From: JBKEBQ01 sp047973225
Lineage (GTDB): Bacteria; Bacillota_I; Bacilli_A; Erysipelotrichales; Erysipelotrichaceae
Direction of reading: 5' to 3'
Length of the DNA stretch: 25,060 bases
Assembly (NCBI GenBank): GCA_047973225.1
Contig: JBKEBQ010000005.1
Location: forward strand, 1 to 25,060
Made by a program: the position numbers and the translations under genes
In this document: positions 24,052 through 25,060 of the stretch, piece by piece
How positions within the stretch are numbered: the stretch's first letter is position 1
Layout of the letters: every line of letters begins with the position of its first letter
Notes under the pieces: model-generated
The model's input: only the letters and a program-made list of their open reading frames with translations
What the model was told of the DNA's origin: nothing
Database searches by the model: none

Positions 24052-24069
24052 TTTTTTCCTTTCTTTTTC

Positions 24070-24090
24070 ACATGGACATCATGTCCATGT
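24070..24090. repeat. Transfer-operon palindrome, copy 2 (upstream of the pilin-like gene)
   Basis: Perfect 10-bp arms around one C. The bases between it and the start codon (TTTTTTCCTTTCTTTTTC on the plus strand) nearly repeat those of copies 1 and 5. Confidence 0.9.
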
Positions 24091-24114
24091 AATTATTCTT
24101 TTTTTCTTGTTTTT

Positions 24115-24957
24115 TTAAGGAATATAAATATAGCCTCCAAACAATCCGTTGTTTTTATTGAACGGACTGCAGGATCCAGCATTTGTAGCTCTGTAAGTCT
24201 TACAAGCTGTAAAACCCGTTTGTATAGTATATCCATCGTCTACTGTAAAACGCTTCACAGGAAGCTCTGCAGAACCTCCCGTATTACCACTTGTACCGCC
24301 AGAGCTACCACCTGTACCATTGTTGTTTGTTGGATTGTTCCAATTGTTGGTATTGTTATTTACCGTTTGGTTAGTTTTTTTCTCTGCCATTTTTTCTTCA
24401 ACTTTTATCTCTTTTTCGTTCACAACAACACTAAACTGTTTTTTTGCTGTGTTCTTGTTGCTGTCTTTGGCAGTTACAGAAATCAGATATTTTCCTGCTT
24501 TTTCTACATTTACATTTCCTGTAAAAAATAATTCAACTTCGTGATCATAATTATCCTTTGCTGAAATTAATTTTTTAATATCAAAATAAGGATTGTTTTT
24601 TTCAACAACATAAGAATTTTTGCTGCTTATTTTAGGTGCAGTTGTATCCTGGACCATAATAAATAGTTCTACTGTAATTCCATTAATATCAATTGAAGTT
24701 TCATGTTTCCCTAATTTTCGAACATTTTCTATTTTGCAAGAAACAGTGTAATCTTTTATTCTTATTTTTTGCTTATTGCGATGATGTTCTAAAATTTTAT
24801 GTCCATCTATTTTCTCAATTAGATCACATATATTAATTTCTTTTTCTTGATATTCAATTAATCGCTTGTGATCAATTCTATAGCTTTGTGTTTTACAACC
24901 TGTTAAAACAGTAAAAAAAGACATACAAATTAAATATGCCTTTATTCTTCTTTTCAT
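24115..24957 (-). CDS. Lipoprotein with bacterial Ig-like domain
   Basis: A 280-aa surface protein. The signal peptide ends in a lipobox VLTGC with the modified Cys at 21. A helical/strand region to about 105 precedes an Ig-like (DUF5011-type) domain at about 106-185, with the entry motif VQDTTAPKISSKNSYVVEKN and exit GKYLISVTAKDSNKNTAKKQ. A low-complexity Asn/Gly/Ser/Thr linker (about 200-232) follows. A short C-terminal part with two cysteines ends GLFGGYIYIP. It is the first complete gene of the transfer operon in the window. A role in mating-pair contact or as a channel-associated surface protein is inference from position. ATG has AAAGGA closely upstream and palindrome copy 1 before it. 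Confidence 0.75.
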   Translation of the reverse strand: MKRRIKAYLICMSFFTVLTGCKTQSYRIDHKRLIEYQEKEINICDLIEKIDGHKILEHHRNKQKIRIKDYTVSCKIENVRKLGKHETSIDINGITVELFIMVQDTTAPKISSKNSYVVEKNNPYFDIKKLISAKDNYDHEVELFFTGNVNVEKAGKYLISVTAKDSNKNTAKKQFSVVVNEKEIKVEEKMAEKKTNQTVNNNTNNWNNPTNNNGTGGSSGGTSGNTGGSAELPVKRFTVDDGYTIQTGFTACKTYRATNAGSCSPFNKNNGLFGGYIYIP

Positions 24958-24972
24958 ATTTTTCCTTTCTTT

Positions 24973-24999
24973 TTTACATGGACATCATGTCCATGTAAA
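24973..24999. repeat. Transfer-operon palindrome, copy 1 (upstream of the lipoprotein gene)
   Basis: The core at 24976-24996 has 10-bp arms around one C; TTT/AAA flanks extend the arms to 13 bp. It ends 15 bp before the lipoprotein start codon. Confidence 0.9.
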
Positions 25000-25021
25000 T
25001 TATTTAATTTTTTTGAATATT

Positions 25022-25060
25022 TTATTTCATCGATTTAGTTTTTTCATACATGCGTAGTCC
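25022..25060 (-). CDS. Possible C-terminal end of the next upstream gene (partial)
   Basis: On the minus strand one frame is open from the window edge for 12 codons (GLRMYEKTKSMK) and ends TAA at 25022-25024, 22 bp before the palindrome. The operon's spacing pattern suggests another transfer gene ends here. Twelve codons are too few to identify a product. Confidence 0.3.
   Translation of the reverse strand, partial: GLRMYEKTKSMK

Noticed and set aside
18343..24999. Repeated palindromes as a CRISPR array or phage-like attachment sites
   Set aside because: Copies are hundreds to thousands of bases apart, each tied to a gene start, with no spacer-repeat structure and no cas genes.

Overview
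The window is AT-rich DNA from a low-GC Gram-positive bacterium (Bacillota). The fru operon, IS110 and ISL3 remnants and a Gram-positive conjugation module would suit an Erysipelotrichia-like gut or oral Firmicute, but that placement is inference. TGA is used as a normal stop, so this is the standard bacterial code and not a mycoplasma code.

Two unlike regions meet at about 9706-9728. The left part (1-9705) reads as chromosome with old mobile-DNA scars. It holds the 3' end of an IS110-type transposase; the C-terminal piece of a polymorphic-toxin nuclease with its likely immunity gene and a second immunity-like gene; and a truncated ISL3 transposase. An intact leftward fructose operon follows (fruR-fruK-fruA), with a consensus promoter and three ATCAT boxes exactly 10 bp apart. 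After that come a decayed bacteriocin-associated membrane protein plus ABC ATPase pair and a 38-codon secreted peptide gene.

At 9706-9728 lies the 3' end of a tRNA gene (T-loop, T-stem 3' strand, acceptor 3' strand, CCA) on the minus strand, with a terminator just beyond the CCA. Next to it on the right is a tyrosine recombinase gene. This is the expected left attachment junction of an integrative and conjugative element (ICE) that continues past the right edge of the window. An intact tRNA gene should lie at the unseen far end.

From 11023 to 25060 all genes run leftward and form the conjugation module. In transcription order they are: an Ig-like lipoprotein, a pilin-like protein, a VirB6/Mbov_0396-like membrane protein, a PrgI-like protein, a VirB4 N-terminal-like protein, the VirB4 ATPase, an M23 hydrolase, a 47-aa microprotein, an ArdC-metallopeptidase-Toprim fusion, SSB, a DUF4315-like coiled coil, a hairpin-dense non-coding region, a ribbon-helix-helix-like accessory protein, a MOBP-type relaxase and a VirD4 coupling protein. 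Lipoprotein, pilin, VirB6, PrgI, VirB4 and M23 would build the channel. Accessory protein, relaxase and VirD4 would nick and deliver the strand. ArdC/Toprim and SSB would protect and convert incoming single-stranded DNA.

The most unusual feature is a 21-bp palindrome (10-bp arms around one base). It recurs five times, each directly upstream of the Shine-Dalgarno sequence of a transfer-operon gene, and a longer variant follows the DUF4315-like gene. Each of the five copies also spells a tiny in-frame ORF that stops just before the Shine-Dalgarno. The second most interesting stretch is the inverted-repeat-rich region 15208-15679 upstream of the mobilisation genes, a candidate oriT and/or attenuating leader.
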